A DNA stretch of 64,000 nt. Source: Chitinophaga pinensis. GTDB lineage: Bacteria; Bacteroidota; Bacteroidia; Chitinophagales; CAMDFR01. Where the stretch lies: the NCBI GenBank assembly GCA_945897725.1, contig CAMDFR010000006.1:1-64000 (forward strand), in the 5' to 3' direction. The notes below the pieces were generated by a model. It was not told where the DNA came from and made no database searches. It saw only the letters and a list, made by a program, of their open reading frames with translations. Positions 27,596 to 36,709 of this stretch are shown here, in pieces (within the stretch, counting starts at the first letter, position 1; each line of letters opens with the position of its first letter). The position numbers were made by a program, and so were the translations under genes.

Positions 27596-27691
27596 CTGCA
27601 GCACTGGGTGCAGCGATAGCTCCACTTGGCTCTGTGGACTATAAGCGAAACACAGGATGCCATGCGGATTTTTAATGCATGGCAGCTGCCC
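27596..27691 (-). repeat. GGGCAGCT structured repeat, copy B
   Basis: On the minus strand: GGGCAGCT, stem GCCATGC / GCATGGC, ATCCTGTGTTTCGC, a second stem ATAG-t-CCAC / GTGG-a-GCTAT, then GCACCCAGTGCTGC. The blocks align with copy A at 59721-59805 although the stem sequences differ. This is the only one of the five elements not downstream of a gene on the sense strand. Confidence 0.75.
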
Positions 27692-27741
27692 AAGCATTTG
27701 GCATCTCCCATTCGAGCATACAACAATTGAGATATTATCAC

Positions 27742-27749
27742 TAAGTTTG
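27742..27749 (+). promoter_or_regulatory. Candidate -7 box (M43 protease)
   Basis: TAAGTTTG fits TAnnTTTG; it lies 16 bp before the ATG at 27766. Confidence 0.45.
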
Positions 27750-27765
27750 TTGTATAAATACAATT

Positions 27766-29880
27766 ATGAAAAAGCTTTTTTTAGTGTGCTTATTGTTTTC
27801 ATTGGCACTAGTGTGTGATGCTCAATCGAACTACTGTGCTGCTATGGATGAATTAAAAACCCAAATAGCCAACGATAGTGGTTTGCTGCATCGGCTGCGT
27901 ATGGCCGAAATAGACATTCAGACCGAAATGCATAGCGGTAGAAGAGCAAGTATTTTGCATATTCCTGTCTTGTTTCACGTCATTCATAATGGCGACGCTT
28001 ATGGGGTGAATGAAAATATTACTGATGAACAAATTCTCTCTCAAATTGATGCCCTTAATCGCGATTTCAGAAAGCATAACTTCGACACAAGCAAAGTGCC
28101 TGCAGAGTTTATGTCTTTGTTGGGAGACATGCAAATCGAATTTTGCTTGGCTCGATTCGATACGGTTGGCGGTATTACCTCTGGTATTATACGTCAAAAT
28201 TTAGGGGTGCCTGCGTGGGACAGACCACAGATTGAAGGCATCATGAAACCTACCACCATCTGGGATCCTAATCAATATTTTAATATTTGGACTTGTCAGT
28301 TTACAGGCAGTTTAGATTTAGTATTAGGCTATGCTCAGTTTCCTGGATTATATAAGTATACCGATGGAGTGGTGCTTAGATATGATTGTGTTGGCACTAC
28401 TGGCAATATTCGTACAGGTAATGAACTCGGAAGGGTGGCGACACATGAGGCTGGACACTGGATAGGATTGTATCATACCTGGGGCGATGACAATGGTATG
28501 CCAGACGAATGCGCTGGCTCTGATTCGGTGGCAGACACTCCTAATGAAAGAGTAGAGTATTATGGTCGTCCAAGCTTTCCACAAACAAGTTGTGGCTCAC
28601 ATGATATGTTTATGAACTACATGGATTATGTAGATGATTCTGCAAAGTTTATGTTCACTGCGGGCCAAGTGGCACGTGCTCGGGCAAGTCTCTTGTCGCA
28701 GAGAGGCATACTTCTTGCTTCTATCAATTGTAATTTGACTATCGATGCACAATTTTTAAATTTTATTTCACCCTCCGATTCTGTGTGCACCAATAATTTA
28801 ATGAGCACCTTCAAATTCAGAAATAATGCCTTAGAAAATATTTCCTATCTAGAAGCCTTATATAGCATTGATGGAGGCTCGCTTCAATTGGCGACCTGGA
28901 CTGGTTTTCTACATTATCGGGAAGAAGGATATTTTTCTCTACCTGTTGTTGTGGTGGGTGATGGTACACATACCATTTCCGTTACTTTGTTCAATCCAAA
29001 TCATGTGGGCAATGATGATTTCGGTGGCAATGATATTGGTACACGTACCTTTTATGTTACAGGTACCTCAACAGGACTCAACACCCCTATCAGCGAAGGA
29101 TTTGAAGGTTCTACCCTTCCTGTGAATTGGAGTATTCAAAATCCGAATGGGGATATTACCTGGCAATTGTTCACTAGTGGTGGTGCTTTTGGCACCAGTG
29201 CCCAATGTATGATGATGGATAATTATACGCCACCTCTTTCTGTCATGAACAAAAAAGATGGGTTGATTACTGAAGATTATAATTTATTAAATCCGAACAC
29301 GCCTCACTTAACTTTTGATGTTGCCTATGCACGTCGCAGTCCATCGCGCGGAGATACATTGAGTGTCTTTGCATCGCTTGATTGTGGACATACATGGACA
29401 TTGATTTGGAAAAGAGGATCGGCGCAATTGGCGACTACCACAGATGATTTGACAACTATTTTCTATCCAACCAATACCCAATGGCAAAACTATCTTATCA
29501 ATTTATCTCCCTTTGGTAATGCGGATAAAATTCGTTTTAAGTTCGAGAATTTCTCGCAGGTGGGCAATCGACTCTTTTTAGATAATGTGAATCTAAAATC
29601 CTATGGTGTTTCTATTCAAAATTTAAGCGAGACACATCAGGTCAATATCTTCCCAAATCCAGTAGATGAAAGCGTTCATTTAGAACTTTCTGATTATTTC
29701 AAATTGCCTGTTCAATACAGCATCAAGAATGTGTTGGGACAACAATTACAGGAGGGCAGTATCCATTCGAACATCAGTGCTGTAGCCACAGATCATTTGT
29801 TGGATGGATTGTATTTTATCAATATCGAAAGTGCCAATCACAAGTTTTACGCACAAAAAATATTGGTAAAACATCAATAG
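27766..29880 (+). CDS. M43 zinc metalloprotease, T9SS cargo
   Basis: 704 residues. Signal peptide to about residue 19 (CDAQ). The pappalysin-type (M43) catalytic domain has the extended zinc motif HEAGHWIGLYHTWGD (HExxHxxxxxH) and a Met-turn in MFMNYMDYVDD. After residue ~320 come beta-sandwich regions, including a choice-of-anchor-like segment EGFEGSTLPVNWSIQNPNGD that resembles cleaved-adhesin domains. The last ~80 residues (VNIFPNPVDESVHLEL to KILVKHQ) are a type A T9SS sorting domain. Likely a surface or secreted protein-degrading enzyme. Confidence 0.9.
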   Translation: MKKLFLVCLLFSLALVCDAQSNYCAAMDELKTQIANDSGLLHRLRMAEIDIQTEMHSGRRASILHIPVLFHVIHNGDAYGVNENITDEQILSQIDALNRDFRKHNFDTSKVPAEFMSLLGDMQIEFCLARFDTVGGITSGIIRQNLGVPAWDRPQIEGIMKPTTIWDPNQYFNIWTCQFTGSLDLVLGYAQFPGLYKYTDGVVLRYDCVGTTGNIRTGNELGRVATHEAGHWIGLYHTWGDDNGMPDECAGSDSVADTPNERVEYYGRPSFPQTSCGSHDMFMNYMDYVDDSAKFMFTAGQVARARASLLSQRGILLASINCNLTIDAQFLNFISPSDSVCTNNLMSTFKFRNNALENISYLEALYSIDGGSLQLATWTGFLHYREEGYFSLPVVVVGDGTHTISVTLFNPNHVGNDDFGGNDIGTRTFYVTGTSTGLNTPISEGFEGSTLPVNWSIQNPNGDITWQLFTSGGAFGTSAQCMMMDNYTPPLSVMNKKDGLITEDYNLLNPNTPHLTFDVAYARRSPSRGDTLSVFASLDCGHTWTLIWKRGSAQLATTTDDLTTIFYPTNTQWQNYLINLSPFGNADKIRFKFENFSQVGNRLFLDNVNLKSYGVSIQNLSETHQVNIFPNPVDESVHLELSDYFKLPVQYSIKNVLGQQLQEGSIHSNISAVATDHLLDGLYFINIESANHKFYAQKILVKHQ

Positions 29881-29919
29881 AATCGGATAGCGCTGCCCTT
29901 TTATTGCTCAGCAAGTTTT

Positions 29920-30069
29920 GGGCGTGCCGCTGTTGATGATAGCCTTAGCATGATTAGGACTTTCATTGCATTTCTCTTGTCACTTATGAAATACCTGAAT
30001 AAACAGCGTCGTGCTGTTCACTCATAGTTAGGTGCAAGCCCCTAAGCTATCGTTGCCATCACTCACGCA
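29920..30069 (+). repeat. GGGCRTGCC structured repeat, copy E
   Basis: GGGCGTGCC, stem GCTGTT (29929-29934) / AACAGC (30002-30007) around a 67-nt loop, GTCG, then a second hairpin ATAG-TTAGG...CCTAA-G-CTAT, and ATCACTCACGCA at the end. Same block order as copies C and D with different stem sequences. It starts 39 bp after the M43 protease stop, on the sense strand. Confidence 0.7.
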
Positions 30070-30164
30070 ACATTATGCTCATGAGTACATCTAAGGCAAC
30101 AAGCAAATGACGATTTAACTATAGGCTGAAAGGGTTCAATAATAAAAGATTCAACTGAAGTCTC

Positions 30165-30536
30165 TTAGGATGTTTTGAATAGATAAAGACCTAAATAGGT
30201 AGCAAAAAGACCCAATAAAATACTACTTGTCACATATAAGGCAGCGTAGGTTAGCTTTCCATTTTGTATCAAAAAAATGGTTTGATAAGAGAAAGCGGAG
30301 AAGGTAGTAAATCCACCCAAGAGACCGGTAGCTAGAAAGTAACGACCTTCTTGTCCTAACAATGCTCGATCAGATAAGGCGAAGACCACTCCGATTAAAA
30401 AGCAACCAATAACATTGACCGCTAAGGTGCCCAGTGTAAAGGAGTTTCCCCACTTTTCGTCGATGAGTTGAGATAAGAAGTAACGAGATATACCACCAAT
30501 AAAACTGCCAGCACCAATTAATAAAACGATTCTCAT
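30165..30536 (-). CDS. crcB: Fluoride ion channel CrcB/Fluc
   Basis: 123 residues with four membrane helices, the right size for one Fluc subunit (functional as an inverted dimer). Motifs: GAGSFIGGISRYFLSQ, GTLAVNVIGCFLIG (with the conserved Asn) and GLLGGFTTFSAFSYQT (the Na+/Phe-box region). It expels fluoride. A fluoride riboswitch would be expected upstream on the minus strand; I see no plausible one in 30537-30650. Confidence 0.92.
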   Translation of the reverse strand: MRIVLLIGAGSFIGGISRYFLSQLIDEKWGNSFTLGTLAVNVIGCFLIGVVFALSDRALLGQEGRYFLATGLLGGFTTFSAFSYQTIFLIQNGKLTYAALYVTSSILLGLFATYLGLYLFKTS

Positions 30537-30760
30537 AACTAAAATCTGTAGACTATATAAATAAAAAGAAAATTGACGGAAACACTACCATGTACATTAG
30601 ATTTTAATGTAGGAATGAACGCTAATATAACAAAGAAATAAAGGACTTACAAAGTAATTTAATTAAAAGGTAATAAAGCTGACATCTATCATAAAATCTT
30701 GTCATAGAATAATGGATTTGAAAATATAAAAATGCAGGTAGTAATCTTCGAATACTCTTA

Positions 30761-30768
30761 TATCTTTG
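30761..30768 (+). promoter_or_regulatory. Candidate -7 box (DUF349 gene)
   Basis: TATCTTTG, perfect TAnnTTTG, 49 bp before the ATG at 30818 and 64 bp before that at 30833. The listed start at 30785 would leave an unusually short leader and adds a hydrophobic stretch foreign to the family. Confidence 0.5.
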
Positions 30769-30832
30769 TTAAGATGAAAAACTATTGCAATTCGCGATAT
30801 TATTCACATTTTTGTACATGAATTATGACACA

Positions 30833-32506
30833 ATGAATAAGTTAGAAGAAATTATTGAAAAGTTGGAAGCGCTAGTGCAGCATGATTTAAATGATCAAGT
30901 AGTAACGAGCTTGGATAAAATCAAAATCTGGTTCAACGAAACCTATGCCGCAGTGGAAGAAAAGGAAGCTGATATGGAAGAGGCTTTGCTTGAAAAATAT
31001 CATGAGCTTGTAGCAAAGGTGCAACAAAGAATCGAAAGCTCTAAAAACCAGAAAGCAAGTGAGGAGAGTAATAATCTTACATTAAAAAGAGAAATTATTG
31101 AAGCCTTAAAAAAATTAAGTGAAGAGGTGAATTCCTTAGGCGAGTCGTATAATTTGTTTAATGCTTTAAAAGATAAATGGAAAAGTATTGGCAATGTACC
31201 TGAGAAACAATATTTGAATCTTCAAAGAGATTATAGATTCTACAACGAAAAGTTTCATTACAATATTGGCTTGTACAAAGAATCTAAGGAAGTGGATTTA
31301 AAGAAAAATCTTCAACTAAAGGAAGAATTGTTAGAACGATTGAAGCAAATAAGTGAAAAAGTAAATATCAAAGAGATAGAAAATCAAGTACGCACTTTAC
31401 AGAACGAGTGGGATGAAATTGGTCCTACTTTTAATGAAGAGTGGGAAAGATTACGCGATTTATTCAAAGAATATTTAAATACTGCTTATCAAAAAATACA
31501 AGAGCATCATCATGTTATTTTTGAAAGCATGATGGCTAACATGAAGCTAAAAATAGCCTTGGCAGAGAAGGTAGAGGCCATTGATATCAGCGCTTATAAT
31601 AATCCTAAAAAATGGGAAGATGCCACAAAAGAAATACTAGCGATTCAAGAGGAATACAAAAAAATCGGTTTTGCTAGAAAACAAGACAATGAAAAAATTT
31701 GGGAAAGATTTAGAAAAGCATGCAATCATTTCTTTGACTCTAAAAAGACTTATTACGATTCTTTAAAGGAAAAAAATCAAGTTGGAAGATCTGAAAAGGA
31801 ATCCTTGATAGAAAAGGTACAGAAATTTAAAGATAGTAATGATTGGGCTTATGCAACGGATGCCATTATTAAGCTTCAACAGTCGTGGAAACAAACTGCT
31901 ACCGCTGGTCATCAAATGGACAATAAGCTATGGGAAACATTTCGCAATCATTGTGATGATTTTTTTAATGCCAAAAAACACTATTACGAAACTTTAGATG
32001 AAAGACAGGCAGATAATTTATCAAAAAAACAAGCAGTCATCGTTAAGATTCAAAACTTTAACGCTAGTGGTAATATAGAGCAAGACCTTACACAAATTGA
32101 TGCCTTAAAACTTGAATTTGAAGCCATTGATTTTGTCCCTAAAAAAGACAAAGAAAAAATTAGTGCTTTATATAAAGACGCCATTGGGTCGATTTATAGC
32201 AAACTAAATATTGGAAAGGATGAGCTAGAGAACATGCGTTTTAATAGCAAATTAGAAGCCTTAAGAAACGCACCTAATGCCATCACAGAGATCAGAAATG
32301 AGATTCAATATTGGAGAGAAAGACAGCAAAAGATGGAGAATAGCATTAGTCAGAAAGAAAACAATATGGCTTTTTTCTCGAAGAATAAAAATACCTCCGA
32401 TTTGTTGAGTGGTGTGCAAGAAGAGATAAACAGCGAAAAAGAAGCCCTTGTGATTGTGAAAGAAAAAATTAAAAAACTACGAGGCATTCTTCCTTCCAAT
32501 GGTTGA
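30833..32506 (+). CDS. DUF349 repeat protein
   Basis: About 557 residues from ATG 30833 (MNKLEEIIEKLEALV); ATG 30818 is an alternative. It is almost entirely helical and charged. Five DUF349 repeats of ~65-75 residues can be picked out by the recurring pattern of LQ-x4-W/Y-x2-IG followed by W-x2-F-x5-F, for example TLQNEWDEIGPTF and AIQEEYKKIGFAR. The C-terminus is a coiled coil. Function unknown; a structural or RNA-associated role has been suggested for other DUF349 proteins. It converges with the FkbM gene 10 bp away. Confidence 0.85.
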   Translation: MNKLEEIIEKLEALVQHDLNDQVVTSLDKIKIWFNETYAAVEEKEADMEEALLEKYHELVAKVQQRIESSKNQKASEESNNLTLKREIIEALKKLSEEVNSLGESYNLFNALKDKWKSIGNVPEKQYLNLQRDYRFYNEKFHYNIGLYKESKEVDLKKNLQLKEELLERLKQISEKVNIKEIENQVRTLQNEWDEIGPTFNEEWERLRDLFKEYLNTAYQKIQEHHHVIFESMMANMKLKIALAEKVEAIDISAYNNPKKWEDATKEILAIQEEYKKIGFARKQDNEKIWERFRKACNHFFDSKKTYYDSLKEKNQVGRSEKESLIEKVQKFKDSNDWAYATDAIIKLQQSWKQTATAGHQMDNKLWETFRNHCDDFFNAKKHYYETLDERQADNLSKKQAVIVKIQNFNASGNIEQDLTQIDALKLEFEAIDFVPKKDKEKISALYKDAIGSIYSKLNIGKDELENMRFNSKLEALRNAPNAITEIRNEIQYWRERQQKMENSISQKENNMAFFSKNKNTSDLLSGVQEEINSEKEALVIVKEKIKKLRGILPSNG

Positions 32507-32516
32507 TCGTAAAATA

Positions 32517-33296
32517 CTAAAGCCTTACAGCTACGGCATCTCTACCAATATCAGATACGTTATATCCCTTCTGAATAAGGAATATTTTACATTCATTAAA
32601 TGCTGTGGTAGATAATCTCTCCGATTCAAAAGAAATAATCTTGGGTTTCATCAATTCAAAGGGAAACATTTTGATGACCTCAAAGTCAAAACCTTCTGTA
32701 TCTATTTGTAATAAATCGATTTTCTGTATTTGATATTGCTGTATGATTTCTGAAAATGTGATGCAATTGACTTGTTGTGTATTTATGTAATCTGCTTTGC
32801 TCGATGGTGCTGTAGATTCATATTTTTTAATGCACTTGTCTATATATCCTTCGTTAATTTGAGCTTCTAATGATTCTTTCACAAATGTGGCAAGACCAGT
32901 AGCCCATCGCTCTGCAGAGAAGGAGATGGTATATAAGTCGCGCTTCTCAGACTTTGTACCAATAGCTGCATTCACTAGATGAATATCTTTATAGTGACTA
33001 TACAAGGGCGTCAAATATTGATCAAAAACGAGTTTCTGTGGCTCTAAGAGCACTCCTTTCCATTTTCCCTTGCGAATCAATTTCACCAATGGGTCATTGA
33101 TATATCCATCATTAGCACCGATTTGAAGGACAAAAAAATCTTTCATTTCGTCTGCCGTATCCCATAAGAATTCTTCTATAGAATTCGCTTTAGGTGTCCA
33201 GAATTCAATATATTTTTGAATCAAAAAAGAGTTCGAAGCATACATACTTCGGATCGTATCGTGCTTCAATTTTCTAAATCTATTACTGAGTTTCAA
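32517..33296 (-). CDS. FkbM-family SAM methyltransferase
   Basis: 259 residues. SAM-binding motif I is FFVLQIGANDGYINDP and the later conserved block is IDLLQIDTEGFDFEVIKMFP, both typical of FkbM methyltransferases, which often O-methylate sugars or polyketides. The start is uncertain: TTG at 33296 gives MKLSNRF, and the first ATG is 51 bp further in (33245). It follows sppA on the same strand by 38 bp. The substrate is unknown. Confidence 0.82.
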   Translation of the reverse strand: MKLSNRFRKLKHDTIRSMYASNSFLIQKYIEFWTPKANSIEEFLWDTADEMKDFFVLQIGANDGYINDPLVKLIRKGKWKGVLLEPQKLVFDQYLTPLYSHYKDIHLVNAAIGTKSEKRDLYTISFSAERWATGLATFVKESLEAQINEGYIDKCIKKYESTAPSSKADYINTQQVNCITFSEIIQQYQIQKIDLLQIDTEGFDFEVIKMFPFELMKPKIISFESERLSTTAFNECKIFLIQKGYNVSDIGRDAVAVRL

Positions 33297-33334
33297 ATTA
33301 TTAGTTGTATTTAAATATGAAGATGCTTGACGTA

Positions 33335-35092
33335 TTATTCAATTTCCATGATATAAGGCATACGGGCTTGAATAGATCTTGTTTGAATCAAATCTTTCAA
33401 TTGCATCACTTGTTTGTATTGAGTGCCAAACTCTTTTTCTAAAATTTTGGTTTCCTGATTCTCATTAAATCCATCGAGCACGCGATCTATCAGAGCCTTT
33501 TCCTTTGGATATTCTGATACTTTATAATCTTTTATATTGGCCTTAGTTGCGGCGTAGTTGATTGCATCATTTAAGCCTCCAATTTGATCCACCAATCCTA
33601 TTTTTATCGCTTGCACTCCACTCCAAACCCTTCCCTCCGCTTTGTTTTCAATATCTTCAAAACTTTGGTGACGACCAGTAGCCACTCTGGTTAAAAATGT
33701 TTCATAAGTAGAATCAATATTTCTTTGAATCACTTTACTTTCAAAATCATCCAATGGTTTCACCCCTAGATTGGTTACAGAATGTTTAGTGATTTTCACT
33801 TCATCAAAAGTAATTCCCAGTTTATCTGCAAACAGTCCTTGCGCATTAGGAATCAATCCAAAGACACCTATAGAGCCTGTGATAGTATTGGGTTGAGCAA
33901 AAATTCGATCCCCTGGACTTGCAATATAATAACCACCTGAAGCGGCTACATCTCCGAAGGAAATAATAAATGGTTTTTTCTTTTTGGCCAATGCTACTTC
34001 TCTCCAAATAATTTCAGAAGCAAGTGCAGAACCACCACCACTATTGATTCTCAATACAATTGCTTTCACGTCATCATCGACTCTTAGCTTTCTGATAATA
34101 GCAGCATATTTATCGCCGCCAATATTCTCATCATCACCTTGACCGTCTACAATGTTACCTTGAGCATAAATCACTGCGATCTGTGAACCAGAAAGTATTT
34201 CCATACTAGGTGTTGCTGTTTCAATATAATCTTTCATTTTCACAAAATTCACTTTAGCATCTTTGGCAATGCCCGATTTTTCGGCAAGTTCCGCTAATAC
34301 CTCATCATAGTATTTAAGGCCGTCAATCATTTTATAATTATATGCATCACGAGGATTTTGAATCATCAAACTATCAATATACATGTTCAAGCTTGATGGA
34401 TCAATATTTCTACTTTTACTGACTTCAGTCAAAAAATGCGCATACACATCGCTGAGCAATTCGGTGATTTGCTGTCTATTTGACTCGCTGATATCTGTCC
34501 TAACAAATGGATCAAAAGCACTTTTAAATTTACCTCTATGAAATGCTTGCACCTCAATGCCAATCTTATCTAATAATCCTTTGTAAAAAGTGAGCCGTGT
34601 GCCAAAGCCAGCTAACTCAATAAAGCCTTTCGGATTCATATAAATTTTATCTGACACGGATCCTAAATAATAACTTTTTTGTGTCGCAACATCCCCATAA
34701 CTCAATACAAATTTTCCTGATTTTTTAAAGTCAATCAAGGCATCTCTCAATACCTCCGTGCTTGCCATCCCATTGCTGTATGACCCTAATGGAATATAAA
34801 TCCCTTTTATATTATTATCTGTTTTTGCTTTGGCGATTGCTTTGGTTAGATCAGTTAGACCAAATGATTTTTTTGTAATAGAAGTCAAATCCATATAATC
34901 TAATGCTCCTTCTTTTGTCTGTTCCATGATCTCATAATTTAGATCAAGAAATAAAATGGAGTTGGATGCAATCTCTACTTTCTTTTCCTTGCTTGCCGTG
35001 GCAACCACACCTATCAACATAAAAAAACCAATGAATGTAAATAGTAAGAGACCAAGGATAACGGCTAGCACTGTCTTAAAAAACTGACCCAT
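33335..35092 (-). CDS. sppA: Signal peptide peptidase SppA (67 kDa type)
   Basis: 585 residues, the double-domain length of E. coli-type SppA. One N-terminal membrane helix (about residues 6-30). The catalytic pair of the tandem-domain form is visible: Lys in HRGKFKSAFDPF in the N-terminal half and Ser in GDVAASGGYYIAS in the C-terminal half. The SGGGSALASE segment and TGSIGVFGLIPN are further family marks. It degrades leftover signal peptides at the inner membrane. Confidence 0.93.
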   Translation of the reverse strand: MGQFFKTVLAVILGLLLFTFIGFFMLIGVVATASKEKKVEIASNSILFLDLNYEIMEQTKEGALDYMDLTSITKKSFGLTDLTKAIAKAKTDNNIKGIYIPLGSYSNGMASTEVLRDALIDFKKSGKFVLSYGDVATQKSYYLGSVSDKIYMNPKGFIELAGFGTRLTFYKGLLDKIGIEVQAFHRGKFKSAFDPFVRTDISESNRQQITELLSDVYAHFLTEVSKSRNIDPSSLNMYIDSLMIQNPRDAYNYKMIDGLKYYDEVLAELAEKSGIAKDAKVNFVKMKDYIETATPSMEILSGSQIAVIYAQGNIVDGQGDDENIGGDKYAAIIRKLRVDDDVKAIVLRINSGGGSALASEIIWREVALAKKKKPFIISFGDVAASGGYYIASPGDRIFAQPNTITGSIGVFGLIPNAQGLFADKLGITFDEVKITKHSVTNLGVKPLDDFESKVIQRNIDSTYETFLTRVATGRHQSFEDIENKAEGRVWSGVQAIKIGLVDQIGGLNDAINYAATKANIKDYKVSEYPKEKALIDRVLDGFNENQETKILEKEFGTQYKQVMQLKDLIQTRSIQARMPYIMEIE

Positions 35093-35261
35093 TTGTTAAA
35101 ATTTTAATTGAGTTGCAAATCTACATAGAATAAGCAGAGAGATGAACTGTATATTAATTTTATGTATCATTTAATAACTTTTTAGCAAAAAATAACGTAG
35201 AACACAGTAGAGTTCATATGTTATATAATAATAATGACTAGCATCTCAGATTAAAAATTGT

Positions 35262-35269
35262 TATCTTTA
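35262..35269 (+). promoter_or_regulatory. Candidate -7 box, operon at 35275
   Basis: TATCTTTA, one mismatch to TAnnTTTG, ending only 5 bp before the ATG at 35275. If used, transcription would begin at or near the start codon. Confidence 0.4.
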
Positions 35270-35274
35270 CAATA

Positions 35275-36189
35275 ATGCGAAAATATTCTTCTTTTCTTTT
35301 ATTTGTGCTCCTATTGATTATGGCGTCTTCTTGTAAAAAAGACCCTTTCATCGACGATAATTTTCCACCTGACTATCACAATGTCAGTACAGCAAAGATT
35401 AAAAATTACATCAATCGAATCTATATCGATTTATTGGGCAGAGAACCTTTAAAAGTAGAAATGGAAAGAGATTTAGATATGCTACAAACAGATAGCTTGT
35501 CCATAGACTCAAGACGCCTATTAATACAAACCTTACAAACAGATACTACTTTTCGTGACGGAGATACCAGTTATCAATATGCCTATTATAATCGCCTATA
35601 TGAAACGCTGAAAGCACGATTGATCGAAGGAGTGGAAGATGACTATATCTATGAACAATTAGGACTTTCCCAAACTGGATTAGCCGCTGCACAATCTGCT
35701 GGAGATTCCTTTCAAATTGCATTGATCAGTGATGATATTGAAGAATTTCTTCGCGTGTTAAGCCTAAAAAATGAATTGAGATTAAAAAATATTGATTTTG
35801 CTATTGCACATAAAATACTCCTAGATAATTATATCTACGAAACCATCAACATGAATACATTCAATTTTGTGAACTCAACCTTCGACAATCTTTTATTCAG
35901 GTTTCCAACTGCTCAAGAAGCTACAGCAGGTTATAATATGATCGAATACAACATGAGTGGCAATATACTTGGCATGAATGGGAACTCAAGAGAAGATTAC
36001 CTGAATATTCTTACGCAGTCGCCTGCCTTTAGAGAGGGACTCATCATTTGGACTTTTAGATCCTTATTACAAAGGGATCCTACAGATGCAGAAGTCTCCA
36101 CCTTTATGAATGAATATGGCGCTAACATTGATTATGAATCGTTGCAAAAAACAATAATGTCAGGAGATGAATATGCACAATTTAATTAA
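35275..36189 (+). CDS. Lipoprotein, DUF1549/DUF4214-like helical repeats
   Basis: 304 residues. Lipobox SSC at residue ~20 (MASSCKKDP). The remainder is helical, with repeated segments of the form R-x-Y-x2-LLGREP-x4-E and LLQRDPTDAEVSTFM. These resemble the Y-x-D-LxGxxPTxxE opening of DUF1549 (planctomycete PSCyt2) or the Y-x2-LGRxP repeats of DUF4214. The assignment is inferred from these short motifs. First gene of a tight operon of six surface-type proteins; the function is unknown. Confidence 0.55.
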   Translation: MRKYSSFLLFVLLLIMASSCKKDPFIDDNFPPDYHNVSTAKIKNYINRIYIDLLGREPLKVEMERDLDMLQTDSLSIDSRRLLIQTLQTDTTFRDGDTSYQYAYYNRLYETLKARLIEGVEDDYIYEQLGLSQTGLAAAQSAGDSFQIALISDDIEEFLRVLSLKNELRLKNIDFAIAHKILLDNYIYETINMNTFNFVNSTFDNLLFRFPTAQEATAGYNMIEYNMSGNILGMNGNSREDYLNILTQSPAFREGLIIWTFRSLLQRDPTDAEVSTFMNEYGANIDYESLQKTIMSGDEYAQFN

Positions 36190-36198
36190 ATCATACAG

Positions 36199-36690
36199 AT
36201 GAAAAGATTAGTCTACCCAATGATGTTGATGTCTTTTTGTTTCTTTTTTGTGGCTTGCAACAAAGAAAACAAAACTCAATATGGCATCACACAACAAAAT
36301 ATTTATAACAGCGCGCACGAAAAAACGAAACTAAAAACGGATCAACAGTTTATATCCATTCTTTATTCGAATCTGTTTCAGAAAAATATTTCACAAGCCA
36401 AAGCGAATGCGGTTGAACAGTTGGTGCGATCTATTGGTGACAAAACACTTGCCTATGAATTGGTGGTAAGCGATTTTATGAATAGTCCAGATATTCTCAT
36501 CCCAGATCCAGCAACGATGCGCGCAGATATTCCGACTTTTGTTGACAATACCTATAGCCGCTTTTACCTGCGTCAACCGTCAGAAGCAGAAAGACAGTAC
36601 TTTATTAATTTTATCGAAACCAATCCAAATATCACCCCAGAGCTCATTTATATTTCTTTTGCTACTTCGGATGAGTATTTTTATTATTAA
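36199..36690 (+). CDS. Small lipoprotein with related helical repeats
   Basis: 163 residues, lipobox FVAC at about 17-20 (FFFVACNKENK). Two segments repeat the pattern of the preceding gene: FISILYSNLFQKNISQAKAN and YSRFYLRQPSEAERQYFINF, each followed by helix and a D/E-F-rich end (NSPDIL, ATSDEYF). It starts 9 bp after gene 1. It probably arose from the same family as its neighbour and may form a pair with it. Function unknown. Confidence 0.55.
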   Translation: MKRLVYPMMLMSFCFFFVACNKENKTQYGITQQNIYNSAHEKTKLKTDQQFISILYSNLFQKNISQAKANAVEQLVRSIGDKTLAYELVVSDFMNSPDILIPDPATMRADIPTFVDNTYSRFYLRQPSEAERQYFINFIETNPNITPELIYISFATSDEYFYY

Positions 36691-36709
36691 ACGAACTTAA
36701 TGATCAATC

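Larger units (their letters stand above)
27416..27765. other. Divergent intergenic region with repeat B
   Basis: 350 bp between the sugar permease and the M43 protease. It contains the structured repeat at 27596-27691 and a promoter box for the protease at 27742-27749. I see nothing else; the open frame on the minus strand is not a credible protein. Confidence 0.75.

Noticed and set aside
27416-27763. N-terminal extension of the sugar permease ORF
   Set aside because: It runs through the structured repeat B, has no transporter-like sequence, and the family starts at the ATG at 27415.
30537-30650. Fluoride riboswitch upstream of crcB
   Set aside because: The region is AT-rich and I see no arrangement of the conserved fluoride-riboswitch pseudoknot.
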